Below, in pieces: positions 58,475 to 64,000 of a stretch of 64,000 nucleotides of DNA. Origin of the DNA: Euleptes europaea (taxonomy: Eukaryota > Chordata > Lepidosauria > Squamata > Sphaerodactylidae). Numbering within the stretch: position 1 is the stretch's first letter; the number at the start of each line of letters is the position of its first letter. A program made the position numbers and the translations under genes. The stretch lies in NCBI RefSeq assembly GCF_029931775.1, contig NC_079314.1, positions 71,663,879 to 71,727,878 of the forward strand. Reading direction: 5' to 3'. The notes below the pieces were generated by a model that was not told the DNA's origin, ran no database searches, and saw only the letters and a list, made by a program, of their open reading frames with translations.

Positions 58475-59261
58475 TATATGCCGATGACACTACATTATTG
58501 GCGGAAAATAGTGAAGATTTGAAGCGACTACTGCTGAAAGTTAAAAGAGAAAGTGCCAAAGCAGGACTACAGCTGAACATCAAGAAAACGAAAGTGATGA
58601 CTACAGGAGAATTACACAACTTTAAGGTTGACAGTGAAGAAATTGAAATTGTTCAAGACTTTCTATTCCTTGGCTCCATCATCAACCAAAAGGGAAACTG
58701 CAGCCAAGAAATCAGAAGGAGATTGAGACTGGGAAGGGCAGCCATGAAGGAGCTAGAAAAGATTTTGAAGTGTAAGGATGTGTCACTGGCCACCAAGATT
58801 AGATTAATTCATGCCATCGTATTCCCTATTACTGTGTATGGGTGTGAAAGCTGGACATTGAAGAAAGCTGATAGGAGGAGAATAGATTCCTTTGAGGTGT
58901 AGTGTTGGAGGAGAGTGTTGCGGATACCGTGGACTGCCAAAAAAACAAATCAGTGGGTTATAGATCAAATCAAGCCTGAACTGACCCTATAAACTAAAAT
59001 TACTAAACTGAGGCTATCGTATTTTGGTCACATCATGAGATGACAACAGTCACTGGAAAAGTCAGTCATGCTAGGAAAAGTTGAGGGCAGCAGGAAACGA
59101 GGAAGACCGAACAAGAGATGGATGGACTCACTAAAGGAAGCCACAGCCCTCGATTTGCAAGATCTGAGCAAGGCTGTCAAAGATAGGACATTTTGGAGGA
59201 CTTTCATTCATAGGGTCGCCATGAGTCGGAAGCGACTTGACGGCACTTGACACACACACAC
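58475..59261 (+). mobile_element. RTE-BovB LINE, 5'-truncated, 10-bp TSD
   Basis: It begins at the RT catalytic motif (YADDTTLLAENSEDLKRLLL) and continues with LNIKKTKVM, DFLFLGSIIN, RLRLGRAAMKELEKILKCKD, VFPITVYGCESWTLKKADRR, then past stops MLGKVEGSRKRGRPNKRWMD. These are classic BovB blocks. Stops at about 58900, 58990 and 59041 show it is dead. The 3' end is 'ggtcgccatgagtcggaagc' and cacacaca. The duplication attttaaaga is at 58465-58474 and 59262-59271. Confidence 0.95.
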
Positions 59262-61105
59262 ATTTTAAAGAGGTGGGCTTGCTTTTCAAAAAGTGTCATT
59301 ACCATTTGCATTTTGGCACAGTTAATGAAATAATAGAAGACTTCACCACTTTTCTGCAGTAGATACTTCTGGACTTTGAAATCCCACTTCGACTACCCCA
59401 CATCAGTCCAGGTAGTTTGCTGGGAAACAACAGGGCTTCCTTCATACCCTTTTCTGGTAATTTTAGACAAGTACTTATCTATTTCATTTTTAACCCACTT
59501 TATTTGAGCAGCTGAAAATGGAATGCATGGTCTCCTCTCCTTTAGTTAATACTCCAGCTATTAAAAACAGCCTGCAGATGTGCTCTTATCCTGGGGATTA
59601 GTTGCCCCTGACATTCTTAAGCAGCCTTTTTCTCATCCTGTTCTATCTCTGACCTTTGAACCTCAGGTCCTGGCAGTATGCCTGTTGCCTGTGCCACCAG
59701 CCAGGTGGAATTCTCTCAGTGCAGATGTTTTGCTAACATTTTTGGTAGTCAGCTCCATGCAGGCCTGCTCAAGAACTGTGATCAAAGTGAACCACTCAAA
59801 GAGCTCATCACAATTATGTTGAACTCTTCTTGTACAAAAAGATCAATCTGTTGAGAGAGAAATTCCGGTAAACCAGTGAAATGAACTGTTGTTTTAGTCA
59901 CAAAGAGAACAGAAGCCAGTGGGTGATTTTTCTGTTATTTCAGTAGGAATAAAAGAACATTGCCTTATGAACATTCCTCCTGACATATCTGCAAGACTTT
60001 TTATTTACTTATACATGCAATCCACAGGTCCTATCTACTATCTGGTTCCTTTCACTCCCACATTTTAATCAACATTGAAAACTTGCTATAGAGGCCAGAT
60101 TGTATATTAATAACTGTAAGCAGTTTGAGCAGAAGTCTGACTTTGTGCATTACAATCAAGTAGGCCATTATGTTGTTTTTCACCCAATCAACACATCCTG
60201 ATTTTAAAATATGCATTAATCATGCTAGTTATTTAAAGTGTGGGGACAGACTTTAACACAGCAGCATTTGCAGACCACACTGAAAAATATAATATACAGT
60301 CTTCTGATAATGAGGAAGAACTATAATCCTGCACCCCCTCCATCCTTCTTTTTTGCCATAGAGTAATCAGCCTATGTAAATTTCATTCTCGTTTGTTTGT
60401 TTTAAAAAACATCTGACCTCCTAAAGGTGCAGAAAGAAGAATGCATAAGGTTTTAATAGTGGGATACTTAAGGGCAAATTGCAACTGACCAGTCTACAGA
60501 ACCAATGATTATAATACTTAGCATTTGTATGGTAGTTTTAGAGCATTCAAAGTGTTTCAGATATAAGGACAATAACCCTATGACTCCCCATATTGTAATT
60601 GTGGGTTAAGAGATAGTGGCTTGCCTAAAGCCACCTGGACAAGTGGACCATGTGGCCCACATGAGCCCTGTGATCCCAAGAATCAACTTTCCTAGGACTG
60701 AATGGAACTGCTGGGGGTGGGGGAGGAGAGCAAGAGAAAGGTCTCTAACCTTCGTGTCTACAGATTGGAGAATCCCATGCACAGTCTAAAGCATGCTGAA
60801 AATCACTGGATTATAAGGCATTTGTTTTGAGGCAGAGAATGTGTGATCAGAACTCTCTCACTACACATAACAATGTCTGCCTGTCTTCACCACTACTGAG
60901 TAGGGTGTTCACCCAGGGTAGGATTCAGATGCGCATGGGATGAACTTTGATGAAGCAAAGTAGATCTGGGTCTGGTCTGCACCTGTAGGTGAGACCTGGG
61001 GAACCTTGGATTCCATGATGGGGAAAAAGATAGTATAAGGAATGACAAAAGCAATATTCAAGCTGAGGCTTCCCTGATTCAAAGCTCAGTTTCTTAGCTG
61101 TACAC

Positions 61106-61278
61106 CAGGGGTCCCCAACATGGCTCCTGTGGGCACCATAGCACCCACCTTTCCTGACACCCACCAAGGGTTTTCAAGAAATGGGCAGGGCCAGGTAGAG
61201 GGATTGCCCAGTTTGGAGGGCTTGCCCTGTGTCAGAATTCCAAAGGTGCCCACAGACTCAGAAAGGTAGGGGACCCTG
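61106..61278. mobile_element. hAT-like MITE (CAGGGGTCCCC ends)
   Basis: Ends caggggtccccaacatgg and ggtaggggaccctg are inverted partners. Flanking octamers ctgtacac and ctgaagaa match only in part. Confidence 0.6.
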
Positions 61279-63837
61279 CTGAAGAAAGAAGCCAATAATC
61301 ATTCTGCCTTTGTCTGTGCTTGTGTTGGTCTGCACTGAACTCATGGGCTATAGAGAGGATGGAGTATTCAATTCATATATTATAAATTCCTCATGTTTAT
61401 CCCATGTCCATCCTGGAATTAGGCATTAAAGTTTATGTAATTTAATTAAGTAATCTACTATCTTTTGGTGTGTTTTTTTTTTAATGTGCCCTATATTAAA
61501 TTTTGGGAGATCAAACCACCTCTGACTGATGGTAGCTATGAGGCTAATCAATGCAATGCACGGCCTCTGGCCCACTCCCCAAATATATCAATATCATATA
61601 TGATCTACATGATGGCAAAATGTAAACTGGAATAATTATGGCAAATCTCTGAATAATGTATAGTTTTCTAGGAACAATATTTATTTTTAAATTTTAAATA
61701 TATATTCTTTCCCTCACAACGTTAATATTAATGATGGCTATCTGCATAGATAATCTTCAGTATTTTTCAGAGTGGTGAGTTTCAATGTAAATAAATTTGT
61801 GATGTTTTTAGAGATTAACTTTCTTCAATGAGCAGGCCATCATTTCTCCAGACTTCTTCCCGGTAGTTATGATGGACATGAATCAAACAGACATGTTATC
61901 ATCAGAACCAAATATCAGTATGTCTACAAACTGTCCAGTTGTCTCAAAACTGAAACTTATCCAATAAACACTGACAAAAGGAGGACCTGTCTTCACTTCT
62001 GCTGCGTCAAGTACACCTGGATTATTTATTGAGACCCATTTAATTCTGGTTTCTGCAAAGGGTGTGTAACCAAGAACATCCTTGTTACCTGATAAATGTC
62101 ACTGGGAGAGAAATGGGGAAGATGGTCTCATTAATTCTTCTGGAACTCTCAGCCACTTTAAGTACCATCAACAATGGCATCCTCCTGGTGTGACTGCATG
62201 CAATGAGACACTGTTCTACACCAAATCCACTGTCATCTTACTGGAAGCTTGCAGAAGGTAGTAGAAGACTGAGATCTCATGAGATCTCTCTATTCTTTCT
62301 CTCATGTTTTTAAACATCTACTAAAACCATTGAGCAATGCTTTCCAATTTTTCCAAGTATTGTGTAGTCAGTCTGTTTCCACTTTCCACATGAACCAGGA
62401 GTGGTAATTTCAACCTTGAATGACTGCCTGGTACAATAATGAACTATGTGAATTGGAATTCAGTTCTTTCAAGACATGGTTGCTCATGGTATTAGTCCTG
62501 GTGAAGGTCTAGGTGACGTAGAGCATTTTCAAAGACAGCCCTATGTCTTTGGAATTTTGTGCCATCTAGGATCTACTAGGACTAAGTACTTGGCCTGTTT
62601 AGATGCATGGTCAAGATTTTGCATTTCAGACAGGCTCTGAATCCTTAAACATTTGTTTGCATGTTTGAATAGCTTTTCTGTTGGTTGGAAAATTGGTAGT
62701 TGGTGTTATTTTGATACTTTTTTATTGTTCCAAACTGTATGCTGGGCAAACTTTTAAAAAAATGATAACTGCTCTCCACTTTGAGGATTTGTTTCAGTTG
62801 GAAAGTGAATTGTGCATTTCCCATATATATAAATAAATAAAATTAGCTTCAATTTTATGATTGTACTAAAAATATGTGTAGATTTTCTGTTGGAAAGCTG
62901 TTGCCTTAGTAGCGAGGGTTTATTATTATTTTTATTTTCCCTCAGGAAACTATTTTCCACTGTCAACACACTTCATGATAGCCACGCCTGAGGTGCTATG
63001 TGAAACAGCTCTTCTCACTGTTCCTCTCCTTAACCGGTGAGATGCTGGCACAGTATAAAACACACTTACAGGCTGTGATGCACAAGAAGTATTTCCAAAT
63101 TTTATACTTCTGGGTGGTTAATGTCAACCAGGCGGTTTTTTTCATCCCCCAAATACAAGATCCACTAGCCCACCCATGGTTATAAATCTGAACATAAGGG
63201 TGGTGTCTTAACAAGGTCAATTCCACTGAAAGCTGTTCTCTACCCAAGTCTCATTATTCTCACGCAAAATTGCTTTGTGTGCATCGTTTCACATATGGCA
63301 GTCTGCTTATTGGTGGCCTGCAGTTGCTTGTCTACCCACGTTTTACTCTCACCTGTGCCTACAAGCTTCTATTAATGAACTACCCAGAACAAATCAGTCC
63401 AAGGTCTTCACAACTGTTGTTGTTTTGCTTTTTACAAAGTTCCCAATTATTTTAAAACCTCAGAGAACCAGCAGCTTCAAAAGAAGAGGCGACAAGGGAG
63501 GAACTGCTCAAAATGGGGTTCTTACCAAGACCAATTAATTGCTACATTATTAAATAGGAGGCAGGATAAAATTAGAGAAACTACGAAGAATACTGAATAT
63601 CAACACCAAACTTTGGGCTACCATCAGAGATCATCCCAACCTTGGAAGTAAAATAGCCAAAATTAAGATTTCAGCTTTAAAAGCCAGTGATTCTTTATGT
63701 AGGCTCCATCGCTGCCCCAAAGAATGCAACTTTAACATCAAATGCTTTCCTGCCAACCCATAAGTAAAAAAATTAGGACATAAATACAGCACCGTATACA
63801 AGACCATTTTATTTACATTAGGGATATTTATGGTAAC

Positions 63838-64000
63838 TAGCACGCTTTTATCCTGCCCTTTCTTCCAAGACTCCAGGATGGCATGCACTTCCTTCCACTT
63901 TTTATCCTCACAACAACCCTGAGGTAAACTAAGCTAAAAGAAAATGTCTAAGGTCCCCCAACAACCTTCATGGAAGAATGTATATGCAGACAATACACAG
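63838..64000 (-). repeat. L2/MIR-like repeat
   Basis: 'gcttttatcctgccctttcttccaag' and 'tttttatcctcacaacaaccctgaggtaa' are typical of squamate L2 3' regions. The repeat reaches the window edge. Confidence 0.5.

Larger units (their letters stand above)
51787..64000. other. Gene-free interval upstream of MDM1
   Basis: No host exon is recognised. Repeats are listed separately. Long stretches at about 55.2-56.1, 56.7-58.4, 59.3-61.1 and 61.3-63.8 kb are AT-rich single-copy-like sequence in which I see nothing identifiable. Conserved non-coding elements could be there but cannot be judged from one sequence. Confidence 0.6.

Noticed and set aside
1-64000. CRISPR arrays, operons, bacterial regulatory sites
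   Set aside because: The window is vertebrate; no regularly spaced repeats were seen.

Overview
This window is vertebrate nuclear DNA, most likely from a squamate reptile (lizard or snake). The evidence is intron-rich genes with GT-AG splicing, a CpG-island promoter, and repeats typical of squamates: CR1, L2-like and RTE-BovB LINEs, tRNA- and 5S-derived SINEs with BovB-type tails, and many small hAT elements. I cannot name the species.

Two host genes are present, both on the minus strand, in the order IL22 then MDM1, as in other amniotes. IL22 (coding 13762-17927) has five coding exons plus a likely 5' non-coding exon with a TATA box. It reads as an intact 192-residue cytokine with all four cysteines. 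MDM1 (coding 27150-51273) has 15 coding exons that join in phase to 727 codons. It encodes the centriolar, microtubule-binding protein and starts in a CpG island at about 51.0-51.8 kb. Every exon boundary was placed by hand from GT-AG sites, reading phase and remembered human protein sequences.

Layout: 1-13.4 kb is gene-free repeat-rich DNA; 13.4-18.1 kb is IL22; 18.2-27.1 kb is intergenic or MDM1 3' UTR with several transposon fossils; 27.15-51.6 kb is MDM1; 51.8-64 kb is gene-free, with a BovB, CR1, an L2-like LINE and hAT elements.

Five observations stand out. (1) A hAT-like element at 5.68-6.65 kb carries an intact copy of the first coding exon of a phosphorylase kinase alpha gene with its splice donor. 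(2) Two families of inverted-repeat elements, flanked by 10-14 bp direct duplications, contain hammerhead-ribozyme-like cores and look like Penelope-type retroelement ends. (3) The MDM1 CpG island holds a perfect 27-bp inverted repeat around a CCAAT box, flanked by two RFX X-box-like sites. (4) MDM1 intron 11 is almost entirely a LINE whose reverse transcriptase frame is open and in frame with exon 11. (5) A 313-bp insertion with 24-bp inverted repeats sits in a hAT element between 12-bp duplications.
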